DNA of 64,000 bases from JACVRW01 sp034664085 (lineage in GTDB: Bacteria > Actinomycetota > Thermoleophilia > Solirubrobacterales > Thermoleophilaceae). The position numbers and the translations under genes were made by a program. Location: NCBI GenBank assembly GCA_034664085.1, contig JAXDII010000099.1:1-64000 (forward strand), in the 5' to 3' direction. This document shows positions 24,764 to 33,382 of this stretch, piece by piece. Every line of letters begins with the position of its first letter. The first letter of the stretch is position 1. Under the pieces are notes generated by a model. It had not been told where the DNA came from, did no database searches, and saw only the letters and a program-made list of their open reading frames with translations.

Positions 24764-24784
24764 ATGGTCAAAACTCATGACCAT
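24764..24784. promoter_or_regulatory. Perfect 7-7-7 inverted repeat across the dehydrogenase start codon
   Basis: ATGGTCA (24764-24770) and TGACCAT (24778-24784) are perfect inverted arms separated by seven bases (AAACTCA). The ATG of leucine dehydrogenase (24777-24779) begins at the last base of the spacer and runs into the second arm. A dimeric regulator bound here would cover the start codon and the 5' end of the mRNA. No Shine-Dalgarno sequence precedes the ATG. Strong candidate operator; the binding protein is inferred to be the downstream GntR. Confidence 0.55.
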
Positions 24785-25856
24785 TGCGACACGGCCAGTG
24801 CCCGCACCCACCGCCGCCCTGGCCGACGACGACCACGAGCGCATCGTAGTGCGCCAGGACGCGGACACCGGGCTGCGCTTCATCGTCGCGGTGCACTCCA
24901 CGGTGCTGGGCCCGGCGCTCGGCGGCATGCGCATCAAGCGCTACCCGGGCGGCCTGACCGAAGCGCTCCGGGACGTGATGGACCTGGCCCGCACGATGAC
25001 GCTCAAGGCCGCGGCGGCGGGCCTCGACCTGGGCGGCGGCAAGGCGGTCATGATCGACGACGGCGACGCCGCCCGGCGCCTCGAGCGGCTCGAGGCCGCG
25101 GCGGGCGTGATCGACGAGCTGGGCGGCGCCTACATCACGGCAGAGGACATCGGCACGAGCACGTCGGACATGGACCACGTGGCGCGCTTCACCCGCTACT
25201 GCACCGGCCGCTCGGTGGCGGACGGCGGCGGCGGCGACCCCTCCCCCGTAACAGCCGAGAGCGTCTTCTGCGCGATGCGCCTGGGCCTCGCCGCCACCAC
25301 CGGCTCGGCCGACCTCGACGGGCGCCGCGTCGGGGTGATCGGGCTCGGCAAGGTCGGCGCCGCGCTGGCCGGCCGGCTCGCAGCGGCGGGCGCGCGCGTC
25401 GTGGCCTGCGACCTCGACGGCGAGCGCTGCGAGCGCTTCGCGACCGGCGCCGGCATGCGGGTGGCGCCCTCGGCCGAGGCGATCCTCGCCATGGAGCTGG
25501 ACGTGCTGGCTCCCTGCGCGGCGGGCGGCCAGATCGACGAGGCGCTGGCGCGCTCGATCCAGACGCGCGTGGTGGCCGGTGCGGCCAACAACCCGCTCAC
25601 GGACCGCGCCGTGGCGCGCACCCTGATGGAGCGCGGGATCCTCTACGTGCCGGACTTCCTGGCCAACTGCGGCGGGCTGATCCACGTGTCCGGCGAGTGG
25701 CACGGCGACGGCGGCGGCGCTGCCGACGCGGCTCGCATCGCACACGCCATGGAGCGCCTCGAACAGGCGATCCGCACGGCCGCCGCCGAGGGCAGCACGC
25801 CGCTCGAGGTGGCCGAGCGCCAGGCCCTCGAGCGCGTTGAAGCGGGAAGGAACTAG
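24777..25856 (+). CDS. Leucine/phenylalanine/valine dehydrogenase (Glu/Leu/Phe/Val DH family)
   Basis: The 359-residue enzyme catalyses NAD-dependent oxidative deamination of an aliphatic or aromatic amino acid to a 2-oxo acid. Catalytic and substrate segments are LGPALGGMRIKRYPGG near 43, MTLKAAAAGLDLGGGKAVM near 74 (two Lys as in LeuDH) and EDIGTSTSDM near 123. The NAD motif is GLGKVGAALAGRLAAAG near 185. The 2-oxo acid product suits the divergent IOR enzyme. It is not clear whether Leu, Val or Phe is preferred. The start ATG lies within an inverted repeat and has no ribosome site, so the message may be leaderless. Confidence 0.95.
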   Translation: MTIATRPVPAPTAALADDDHERIVVRQDADTGLRFIVAVHSTVLGPALGGMRIKRYPGGLTEALRDVMDLARTMTLKAAAAGLDLGGGKAVMIDDGDAARRLERLEAAAGVIDELGGAYITAEDIGTSTSDMDHVARFTRYCTGRSVADGGGGDPSPVTAESVFCAMRLGLAATTGSADLDGRRVGVIGLGKVGAALAGRLAAAGARVVACDLDGERCERFATGAGMRVAPSAEAILAMELDVLAPCAAGGQIDEALARSIQTRVVAGAANNPLTDRAVARTLMERGILYVPDFLANCGGLIHVSGEWHGDGGGAADAARIAHAMERLEQAIRTAAAEGSTPLEVAERQALERVEAGRN

Positions 25857-25861
25857 GTCCC

Positions 25862-26692
25862 GTGCTGCTCGACGACCGGTCACATGGTGGACCCGGCCCG
25901 TTGCGCGCCTTCGAGCCCGTGGCGACGCGCCGGACATTCGAGGAGGCCGTCGAGCAGATCGCTGAGCAGATCAAGGCCGGCGACCTCCACACCGGCGACC
26001 GCCTCCCCTCCGAGCGCGAACTGGCGGCGCAGATGCGGATCAGCCGTCCGACGCTCCGCGAAGCGATCAAGACGCTGAGCGAGGCGGGCGTGCTGCAGGT
26101 GCGGCGCGGACAGTCCGGCGGGATCTTCGTGGCCTCCGAGCTGGTGCCGCGCGAGCTGCTGCGCAGCCGCCAGGAGATCCGCTTCGGCGAGATCGCCGGC
26201 GTGCTGGAGGCGCGGCGGCTGCTGGAGCCGCGCGTGGCCCAGCTGGCCGCGGTGCACGCAACCGAGGACGACTTCGCGGTCATGACGCACACGATCGAGC
26301 GCCAGCGCGAGCTGGCCGCGAGCGACGACTTCCTCAGCCACGAGGACCTGTTCCTCCAGCTCGACCTCAAGTTCCACCTGGCGCTGGCGCGCGCCACGCG
26401 CAACGCCACCATCGTCGGCCTGATGCGGACCCTGCTGCGCCAGCTCGAGATCGCGCGCGACATGGCCATGCACGCTCCGCTGGTCCCGGACTGGACGATC
26501 GACATCCACACGCGCACGCTGGCGTCCGTGCGCGCGGCGGACTTCCCGCTGATCGAGGCGGTCATGGACGAGCACCTGGCGCAGCTCGAGCAGATCTGGG
26601 AGCGCGAGACCGGGCGCGGACTCGTCCGCCCGCTGCCCGACTTCCTCCAGCCGGTCGCCGAGCGCTCCCGGGCGCTCCGCTCCGGCGGCTAG
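25862..26692 (+). CDS. GntR family regulator, FadR (FCD) subfamily
   Basis: The 276-residue regulator has an N-terminal winged helix (TFEEAVEQIAEQIKAGDLHTG, LPSERELAAQMRISRPTLRE, AIKTLSEAGVLQVRRG; residues about 26-87) and a C-terminal all-helical FCD ligand domain with His-rich metal or acid-binding positions (FHLALARATRN near 177, EHLAQLEQIW near 238). FadR members sense organic acids or acyl-CoAs. It lies five bases after leucine dehydrogenase, starting at a GTG, and probably controls it and the divergent IOR operon through the dyads described (inference). Its TAG stop shares CTAG with the opposite gene. Confidence 0.93.
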   Translation: MLLDDRSHGGPGPLRAFEPVATRRTFEEAVEQIAEQIKAGDLHTGDRLPSERELAAQMRISRPTLREAIKTLSEAGVLQVRRGQSGGIFVASELVPRELLRSRQEIRFGEIAGVLEARRLLEPRVAQLAAVHATEDDFAVMTHTIERQRELAASDDFLSHEDLFLQLDLKFHLALARATRNATIVGLMRTLLRQLEIARDMAMHAPLVPDWTIDIHTRTLASVRAADFPLIEAVMDEHLAQLEQIWERETGRGLVRPLPDFLQPVAERSRALRSGG

Positions 26693-29622
26693 CTGGCCGA
26701 GCGCTCTGCGCGGATGCCGCCGCGCCGGGCCTCGATATCGTCCAGGCCGGTCGAGTGGCGCGGCACCGCCGTGCCGGCGTGGGTAGCGGCGCCGACGCGC
26801 TGGAGCACGGCGCCGAGCTGATAGGCGATGATCCGCGCGCGGTAGATCTGGCCGCGGCTCCACGGGCGCTCCTCCGCCGCGTAGGCCTCGAGCAGGCCGA
26901 CGGTCTCGCCCCCGTAGAGGATCGGGACCATCAGCATCGAGGCGATGCCCTGCACCCGCAGCAGCTCGACCTCCATGGGGTCGGCGTCCGGGTCCCGGGC
27001 GACCACCTGCCGGGTCTCTTGGGCACGCAGAACCTGCTCGGTCTCGGCGTACTCGGACAGCAGCCAGCGCGTCCCCTCGAGCGCGCTGCCGAGCCCGCTG
27101 ACGCACTCCAGGTAGGTCCCCGTCGAGTCCAGCACGGAGATGTGCAGCTCATCCGAGTCCAGGTTGCCTGCCACCTTTACCAGGGCGGCGTGCAGCGCCC
27201 CCCGCGTGCGGACGGCGGACAGCTCGCCGACGATGCGCTCCAGGACGCGGTCGCCGCTCTCCGGGCCGCCGTGCGCGGCGGACGCAAGGCCAACCTCCGC
27301 GGGGGTGCAGCCCGCCTGCGCCTCGGGCGCGACCTCGGGCCAGCCGGCGCCCGGCCGCGCAATCGCGTAGCCCTGGGCGTAGGTCACGTCCAGCTCGGCC
27401 AGCACGCGCAGGTCCTCGAGCGACTCCACGCCCTCTGCGCAGACCTCGGCCCCGGTGCGATTGGCGTAGCTGGCGAAGGCCTCGATCAGCGCCGCCTTGG
27501 TGGGGTGGCGCGACACGTCCATCACCAGCGTGCGGTCGAGCTTGATCAGGTCGGGATCGAGGTTCATCAGCTGCTTGAGGCCCGCGTAGCCGGCGCCGGC
27601 GTCGTCCACCGCCAGCAGGGCGCCCCGGACGCGCAGCCGCGCGAGCGCGGCGTCGAGCGACTCCCTGCGCGAGGCCAGCTCGTTCTCGGTGACCTCCACG
27701 ACCACGCCGGAGAGGTCCTCGGGGAGCACCGCCCAGACCTCGTCCGAAACCAGCGCCGACGGGCTCAGGTTGAGCGACAGGAACGCTCCGGCGGGGCGTC
27801 CCCCCAGGGCCAGCGCGCGCTCCACGGCGCGCGCCTCCAGCCGGCAGCCCAGGCCGTGGCGGTGGGCTTGCGAGAACCACGCGTTGGGCGGGCGGTCCGA
27901 GCCGGGGAAGCGGGCGAGCGCCTCGTATCCGGCGACCAAGCCGGAGCGCAGATCCAGCAGCGGCTGCACCACCATCTGCGGCGCCTCGGCCCTGGCGAGC
28001 ACCGACTCCACCTCCGCGCGCTGCTCCTCGCCGCGCATGAAGAAGGTGAAGCGGTCGCCGGCGGCGGTGTCGACCCGCTCGCCACGGTCGAAGGCCTCCT
28101 CGAGCGCGGCGTCGAAGAGCTCGTAGCGGCCCTCGCCGTGGGCCTTGGCCGCGTACATGGCGACGTCGGCCCGGCGCATCAGGTCGTCGGCGTCGTCCCC
28201 TGCGCCGTCGCTGACCGCGATGCCGATGCTCACACGCAGCGAGTGGACACGCCCGGCGACCATGAACGGCTCCCCGATCGTCGCGAGCAGCCGCTCGGCC
28301 GTCTGGACCGGCTCGCTCGCGCTCATGACACCCTCGATCAGGACGCCGAACTCGTCGCCCCCGAGCCGCGCGGCGGTGTCCGCGGAGCGGACGCAGGCGC
28401 GCAGCCGCTGAGCAGCCTGCTCGAGCAGCTCGTCGCCCACCGCGTGCCCGAGCCGGTCGTTCACGAGCTTGAAGTCGTCGAAGTCCACGAACAGCACGGC
28501 GACGGCCCCGCCCTCGCGCTGCTCGCGCGCGAGCGCGTGCTCGGCGCGGTCGAGGAAGAGCGCCCGGTTGGGCAGCTGCGTGAGCGGGTCGTGGAAGGCG
28601 CGGTGGCGCAGCTGCTCCTCCAGCTCCTTGCGCCGGCTCACGTCGCGCAGAGTCAGGACGAGCCCGCTCACCGCCGGATCGTCCGTGAGGTCCGCGACCG
28701 CCACCTCGCAGTGGCACCAGGACCCGTCGGCGTGGGCGATGCGCCATTCCGCCGACTCCCCGCCCGCGCGCGCGCCGACCGCCTTGCCGCAGAGCGCCTG
28801 GGCCAGCAGCACGTCGTCGGGGTGGACTATGTCCCAGAGCTGCGTGCTGGCCAGGGTGCCGGAGTCGTAGCCCAGGATCGCGTCGGAGGCGCCGTGCGCG
28901 GCCCGGATGACGCCGTTGCCGGCGAGCACGAGAATCGCGTCGGAGGCGTTCTGGACGAGCGCCCGGAAGCGGCGCTCGCTCTGCTCCAGGCGGTGCTCGC
29001 GTGCGCTCGCGCTGCGGCCGCGCCGGCGCAGGTGGAAGATGCCGGCCAGCGGCAGCAGGATGCCGACCAGGCCGATGAGCACGCTCATCACGGATCGCCT
29101 GCGGGCCGTGGCCTCCACGCTGACGGCGTCGGCGCGAGCGCGCGGACGGGCGAGCTCGATCTCGTCGACGAGGCGGTCGAGAGTGGTCACGGTGCGGGCG
29201 TCGAGAACACGGGCGCGCGCCGGCTCCCGCGCTTCGATCAGGTCGAGCTCGACGCCGAGGGCGATCCCGTAGGTGGTCGCCAGTTCCACGACGCCGCGCT
29301 GCTCGCCACCCGTGTCGAGCAGCTGCAGCTTGGCCAGGTCGGCGGCGACGTCGGCCCCGGCCTCGCGCACCCGGTCACGCGCCTCGTCCACGCGGCGGGG
29401 GTCGGCGAACGCCTGGGAGGCGGCGAGCCGCTGCTCGAACGCCCCGGCCTTCACGTGCGCGAGCAGCTCCGCCACCTCGTGCCGCTCGAGTGCCTCCGCC
29501 TGGAGCCGCGTCACGTCCATCATCACCGCGGCTACCACGGTCGCCACCAGCGGCAGCCAGAGGACCAGCAGCCAGCGCGGCGCCGCCCGGCGCGTGCGGT
29601 TCTGTTGTTTGGCTTTCGGCAT
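26689..29622 (-). CDS. Membrane PAS-GGDEF-EAL-GAF signalling protein (c-di-GMP)
   Basis: The 977-residue protein makes and may break cyclic di-GMP. The N terminus has a membrane helix (WLLVLWLPLVATVVAAVMM), an extracytoplasmic helical segment and a second helix (SVLIGLVGILLPLAGIFHL). PAS is about 220-340. GGDEF is near 420 with the inhibitory RSAD site five residues before it. EAL has EALAR near 570, with NLSP, EVTENE, DDAGAGY, KLD and AEGVE retained. GAF covers about 815-960. Both catalytic domains look intact. The ATG at 29622 has GGAGGT upstream. Its stop shares CTAG with the GntR gene. Input signal unknown. Confidence 0.93.
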   Translation of the reverse strand: MPKAKQQNRTRRAAPRWLLVLWLPLVATVVAAVMMDVTRLQAEALERHEVAELLAHVKAGAFEQRLAASQAFADPRRVDEARDRVREAGADVAADLAKLQLLDTGGEQRGVVELATTYGIALGVELDLIEAREPARARVLDARTVTTLDRLVDEIELARPRARADAVSVEATARRRSVMSVLIGLVGILLPLAGIFHLRRRGRSASAREHRLEQSERRFRALVQNASDAILVLAGNGVIRAAHGASDAILGYDSGTLASTQLWDIVHPDDVLLAQALCGKAVGARAGGESAEWRIAHADGSWCHCEVAVADLTDDPAVSGLVLTLRDVSRRKELEEQLRHRAFHDPLTQLPNRALFLDRAEHALAREQREGGAVAVLFVDFDDFKLVNDRLGHAVGDELLEQAAQRLRACVRSADTAARLGGDEFGVLIEGVMSASEPVQTAERLLATIGEPFMVAGRVHSLRVSIGIAVSDGAGDDADDLMRRADVAMYAAKAHGEGRYELFDAALEEAFDRGERVDTAAGDRFTFFMRGEEQRAEVESVLARAEAPQMVVQPLLDLRSGLVAGYEALARFPGSDRPPNAWFSQAHRHGLGCRLEARAVERALALGGRPAGAFLSLNLSPSALVSDEVWAVLPEDLSGVVVEVTENELASRRESLDAALARLRVRGALLAVDDAGAGYAGLKQLMNLDPDLIKLDRTLVMDVSRHPTKAALIEAFASYANRTGAEVCAEGVESLEDLRVLAELDVTYAQGYAIARPGAGWPEVAPEAQAGCTPAEVGLASAAHGGPESGDRVLERIVGELSAVRTRGALHAALVKVAGNLDSDELHISVLDSTGTYLECVSGLGSALEGTRWLLSEYAETEQVLRAQETRQVVARDPDADPMEVELLRVQGIASMLMVPILYGGETVGLLEAYAAEERPWSRGQIYRARIIAYQLGAVLQRVGAATHAGTAVPRHSTGLDDIEARRGGIRAERSAS

Positions 29623-29774
29623 CGCACCTCCCCGCGCCGCCAAGGCGGCACTGCCTATTGATCGGCCGTTTGCCGGTTTTTCGAGAGTCCTGCGCGGCCG
29701 CGCTCGCGTAACCGCGGTGCCGCCGGCCGTGTAAAGCCTGTTGACCGATGGTTGACAAGACTGGAGGACAGGCC

Positions 29775-30467
29775 ATGAGTGCCACATCGACGCCCGACGC
29801 TCCGCGCGCCAAGCGCTTCGTCCTCGCCCACCACGAAGGGCTCGCGCTTGACTGGATCGCACGACGCCTGCCGCGCTGGGTCATGCCCGACCACATGACC
29901 GTGCTGGGGGTGCTGGCGGCGTTCGGCATCGCCGGCGCCTACCTGCTGTCGAACGGCGACCGGGGCTTGCTGTGGGCCGCCTCGGCACTGCTGGTGGTGC
30001 ACTGGCTGGGCGACTCGCTCGACGGCACGCTCGCCCGCGTACGCAAGATCGAGCGGCCCAGGTACGGCTACTACCTCGACCATTTGGTCGACGCGCTCGC
30101 CACCGCCGTGATCGGCCTCGGCCTGGGCCTCTCCCCCTGGATGCTGCTGTCGGTCGGCCTCGTGATCGTCATCGCCTACCTGGTGCTGTCGATCAACACG
30201 TACCTGGAGACATACGCCTTCGGCGTGTTCACGCTCGGGTACGGGCGCCTCGGCCCGACCGAGGTGCGCCTCGGCCTGATCGTGCTCAACACGCTGATCG
30301 CCATGGGCGTCGGGGTCGGCTTCCAGGTGGGCGAGCTGGGGCTGACGCTGCTCGACCTGGTCGGGCTCGCGGTGGCCGGCGTGATGGCCGCGGCGCTGGC
30401 GGGCCGGGCGGCGCGCAACCTGCGCATGCTCGCCCGCGAGGAGCCGGCCGGCGGCGCGCGCGCCTAG
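29775..30467 (+). CDS. CDP-alcohol phosphatidyltransferase family membrane protein
   Basis: The 230-residue protein has the CDP-alcohol phosphotransferase active site split over DSLDGTLARV and GYYLDHLVDA (DX2DGX2AR and GX3DX3D), near residues 81 and 99, and about six membrane helices. Such enzymes transfer a phosphoalcohol from CDP-alcohol to an acceptor in membrane lipid synthesis. The product cannot be assigned; phosphatidylinositol-type, archaetidyl-type and ethanolamine-type are alternatives. ATG at 29775 follows GGAGG at 29763-29767 with 7-base spacing and is preferred to one 9 codons upstream. Its stop shares CTAG with udgX. Confidence 0.93.
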   Translation: MSATSTPDAPRAKRFVLAHHEGLALDWIARRLPRWVMPDHMTVLGVLAAFGIAGAYLLSNGDRGLLWAASALLVVHWLGDSLDGTLARVRKIERPRYGYYLDHLVDALATAVIGLGLGLSPWMLLSVGLVIVIAYLVLSINTYLETYAFGVFTLGYGRLGPTEVRLGLIVLNTLIAMGVGVGFQVGELGLTLLDLVGLAVAGVMAAALAGRAARNLRMLAREEPAGGARA

Positions 30468-31090
30468 CGCTCGAGCGCGCGCACGACGGCGCGCAGGTCC
30501 TCGGCGAACGCCTCACGCTGGGCCCGGCGGGTCTCGTCGTCGGGCGCGCGCAGGATCGCGGAGGGATGGATGGTGGCGCTGACGAGCGGCGCCAGGTCCG
30601 ACTCCAGCAGCTCGCCGCGGTGCTGGGTGACCCGGAAGGAGCTGTCCAGCAGCGCCTTCGCGGCGATCGCACCGAGCAGCACCAGAGCCTGGGGCTCGAC
30701 CACCTTCAGCTCCTCGGAGAGCCACGGCTTGCAGGCTTCGATCTCGAAGCGCTTCGGCGTCTGGTGGATGCGCCGCCCGCCGCGCTCCTCGAACTTGAAG
30801 TGCTTGACGACGTTGGTCAGGTACGCGTCGTCGCGCTCGATGCCGGCCGCCTCGAGCCCGCGGTTCAGCTCGCGGCCCGCCGGCCCCACGAACGGCCTGC
30901 CCGCGCGATCCTCCTGGTCGCCCGGCTGCTCGCCCACCAGCATGATGCGGGAGCGCTTGCGGCCTTCGCCGAAAACCGTCTGGGTCGCGCCGCGCCAGAG
31001 GTGGCAGCCGCGGCACTCGGCGGCGGCCTCCCGCAGCGCCTTGAGCGAGCGGCGCTTGGGGAGGAACGGCGTCGCGTCGTTCGGCTCCAC
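30464..31090 (-). CDS. udgX: UdgX-type uracil-DNA glycosylase (family 4-like)
   Basis: The 208-residue protein is a uracil-DNA glycosylase. It has the Fe-S cluster cysteines CRGCHLW near 26 and CKPWL near 122, motif A as GEQPGDQED near 53, and the diagnostic loop GGRRIHQTP near 104-112. In UdgX the KRRIH loop holds a histidine that forms a covalent bond to the uracil-derived abasic site. Here the loop is R-R-I-H, so the key His is kept. A C-terminal HPSAIL completes motif B. It is encoded alone, convergent with the CDP-alcohol gene and sharing CTAG; it is divergent from the exonuclease gene, which suits a DNA-repair pairing. Confidence 0.93.
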   Translation of the reverse strand: MEPNDATPFLPKRRSLKALREAAAECRGCHLWRGATQTVFGEGRKRSRIMLVGEQPGDQEDRAGRPFVGPAGRELNRGLEAAGIERDDAYLTNVVKHFKFEERGGRRIHQTPKRFEIEACKPWLSEELKVVEPQALVLLGAIAAKALLDSSFRVTQHRGELLESDLAPLVSATIHPSAILRAPDDETRRAQREAFAEDLRAVVRALER

Positions 31091-31150
31091 GGGTGCGAGC
31101 TACCCCGTTCGAGCCGGCTCGAACCGGCGGACCCCGGTAGCGTCCGGGGC

Positions 31151-32014
31151 GTGGCCGGTCCCCTGCTCGCCGTCGACGCCCCCTCCATGCTGTTTCGCGC
31201 GTTCTACGCGCTGCCCGACTCGATCAAGGGCGCCGACGGCGCGCCCGTCAACGCCCTGCTCGGGACCGCCAACCTGGTGCTGCGCGAGGTGGAGCTGCAC
31301 GAGCCGCGCGCCGTCGTGCTCTGCTTCGGGCCCGACGCGGCCGACTACCGCGTCGAGCTGTTCGACGGCTACCACGCGGAGCGCCCGGAGGTGCCCGAGG
31401 GCCTGGCGCCGCAGTTCGCCGCCTCGCGCGCCTTCTTCGAGGAGTTCGGGTGGGTGGTGGCCGACCACGACTCGCTCGAGGCCGACGACCTGCTCGGCTC
31501 GTACGCGCGCCGCGAGGCGGAGGCCGGCGGGCACGCGCTCGTGATGACCGGCGACCGCGACATGTACCAGTGCGCGGACGACCGGGTGACGGTCCTCTAC
31601 GTCCGCACCGGCGGCAAGGGCGCCGAGGCGGTCGACGAGGCCGAGGTGCGCCGCCGCTACGGCATCGCACCCGAGCTGGTCCCGGACTTCATTGCCCTGC
31701 GCGGCGACCCCTCCGACGGCATCCCGGGCGCCCGCGGCATCGGCGAGAAGACCGCCGCCGACCTGCTGCAGCGCCACGGCTCGCTCGACGCCGCCCTCCA
31801 CGGCGCGGTGCGCGAGTCGAAGCCGAGCGTGCGCAAGGCGCTGCTCGAACAGCGCGACGAACTGCTGCGTTTCCGCGAGATCGCCACGCTCCAGGACGTG
31901 GACGTGGCGCTGCCGCCCGACCGGCCGACCGATCTCCTGGGCGCCGCGGCGGCCGCGCGCGAGCGCGGCATGAACCGGCTGGCCGAGCGACTGGAGAAGG
32001 CCGCCCCTGGCTGA
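31151..32014 (+). CDS. 5'-3' exonuclease (Pol I N-terminal-type, PIN/H3TH)
   Basis: The 287-residue protein starts at GTG 31151 (VAGPLLAVDAPSMLFR). It is the stand-alone 5'-nuclease domain of the FEN/PolI family, without polymerase. Conserved acidic sites include LAVDAPSMLFRAFYA near 6, HDSLEADDLLGSYA near 104 and MTGDRDMYQ near 133; the helix-hairpin-helix is LRGDPSDGIPGARGIGEKTA near 180-199. It would remove flaps or RNA primers. The gap to udgX is about 60 bases and divergent, so a shared DNA-repair promoter is possible. The start is chosen because nothing upstream is conserved. Confidence 0.93.
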   Translation: MAGPLLAVDAPSMLFRAFYALPDSIKGADGAPVNALLGTANLVLREVELHEPRAVVLCFGPDAADYRVELFDGYHAERPEVPEGLAPQFAASRAFFEEFGWVVADHDSLEADDLLGSYARREAEAGGHALVMTGDRDMYQCADDRVTVLYVRTGGKGAEAVDEAEVRRRYGIAPELVPDFIALRGDPSDGIPGARGIGEKTAADLLQRHGSLDAALHGAVRESKPSVRKALLEQRDELLRFREIATLQDVDVALPPDRPTDLLGAAAAARERGMNRLAERLEKAAPG

Positions 32015-32033
32015 AGATAGGCTGGCCGCACCC

Positions 32034-33344
32034 GTGAGCGAGCGTGCGGCCGAGCCCGTCACCGAGCGCGATCCGGCCCGGAGGGCAGTGGCGCTCGCCT
32101 TCCGACGGCTGCTGCCGATCCTCGTGCTGATGCACGTGATCGCGTACGCCGATCGCGTGAACATCACGTTCGCGGAAACCGAGCTGACCCGCGACCTCGC
32201 GATCTCGTCGACGGTCTTCGGCCTCGCCGCCGGGATCTTCTTCGCCGGCTACGTGGCGCTCGAGATCCCGAGCAACCTGGTTCTGCACCGCGTGGGCGCC
32301 CGGCTCTGGATGGGCCGCATCATGATCACCTGGGGCATCGTGGCGGCGGCCACGGCCTTCGTGTGGGACGGTGCCTCGCTGGTCGTGGCGCGCATCCTGC
32401 TGGGGGTCGGCGAGGCCGGCTTCTTCCCCGGCGTCGTGTACCTGATCGCGTGCTGGTTCCCCGAGCGCGACCGCGCCCGCGCCATGGGCGTGTTCATGCT
32501 CGGGATCGTGGCCGCCTCGGTGATCGGCGGCCCGCTGTCCGGGGCGATGCTCGAGCTGGACGGCGTGCTGGGGCTCGAGGGCTGGCAGTGGCTGTTCCTG
32601 GGCCAGGGCGTGCCGGCGATCGCCGTCGGCCTGTGGGTGCTGCGCGCCCTGCCCGGCTCCCCGCGCGAGGCGTCCTGGCTGCCGACCGCCGAGCGAGAGG
32701 CGCTGGAGCGGGAGCTCTCGCGCGAGGCCGCCGAGCGCGAGGCGCGCCACCCGTTCACCCTGCGCGGCGCGCTCAGCGACCGGCGCATCCTGCACTGCGC
32801 CCTCGTCTACTTCACGATCAACTTCGCCAGCTACGGCACGATCTTCTGGTTCGCCGACATCGTCGAGCGGATCGGCGACATCGACGGCATCCAGCTCGGG
32901 CTGCTGGCCGGCATCCCGATGGCGCTCGGGTCCGCCGGACTGATCGTGATCGGACGGCGCTCGGACCGCAGCGGCGACCGCCGCCGCTGGGTGGTGATCG
33001 GGATGCTGCTCGGCGCCGCGGGCCTGGCCGGCACGGCGCTGCTGCCGCCCGAGGCCGGGGTACTGACGCTGGCGGTGTGCGCCTTCGGCCTGCTGGGGGC
33101 GATTCCCGCCTTCTGGGCGATGCCCACCTCGCTGCTCTCGGGCCGGGCCGCGGCAGGCGGCATCGCCCTGATCAACACGATCGGGGTGACCGGCGGCCTG
33201 TTCGGCCCGACCCTCGTCGGCGCCGCGAAGGACGCCGGCTCGCTGGAAGCGGGACTCGGCGCACTTGCGGCGATGCTGATCGTCGGCGCGGCGCTGGCGT
33301 CGCGCCTGCCGTTCGCCGCGCCGCGGGCAACGGCGCTGCGCTGA
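32034..33344 (+). CDS. MFS transporter, anion:cation symporter (ACS)-like
   Basis: The 436-residue membrane protein has about 12 helices. The family motif after helix 1 is AYADRVNITFAETEL near 36, and IPSNLVLHRVGARLWMGRIM near 80 with GVGEAGFFPGVVYLIACWF near 123 matches the ACS group, whose members take up carboxylates such as tartrate, phthalate or allantoate. The central loop (about 210-240) is charged. A strong hairpin follows at 33358-33382, suggesting the end of the transcript. It starts at GTG 32034, 19 bases after the exonuclease stop, possibly co-transcribed with it by chance. Confidence 0.93.
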   Translation: MSERAAEPVTERDPARRAVALAFRRLLPILVLMHVIAYADRVNITFAETELTRDLAISSTVFGLAAGIFFAGYVALEIPSNLVLHRVGARLWMGRIMITWGIVAAATAFVWDGASLVVARILLGVGEAGFFPGVVYLIACWFPERDRARAMGVFMLGIVAASVIGGPLSGAMLELDGVLGLEGWQWLFLGQGVPAIAVGLWVLRALPGSPREASWLPTAEREALERELSREAAEREARHPFTLRGALSDRRILHCALVYFTINFASYGTIFWFADIVERIGDIDGIQLGLLAGIPMALGSAGLIVIGRRSDRSGDRRRWVVIGMLLGAAGLAGTALLPPEAGVLTLAVCAFGLLGAIPAFWAMPTSLLSGRAAAGGIALINTIGVTGGLFGPTLVGAAKDAGSLEAGLGALAAMLIVGAALASRLPFAAPRATALR

Positions 33345-33357
33345 CGGCCAGAACGAG

Positions 33358-33382
33358 CGAAGCCCGCCGTCGGCGGGCTTCG
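33358..33382 (+). terminator. Perfect 11 bp hairpin after the MFS gene
   Basis: CGAAGCCCGCC and GGCGGGCTTCG pair perfectly around a 3-base loop (GTC), 13 bases after the MFS stop. There is no U-tract, but in high-GC actinobacteria such hairpins commonly act as terminators. It also marks the left edge of the long non-coding leader. Confidence 0.65.
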
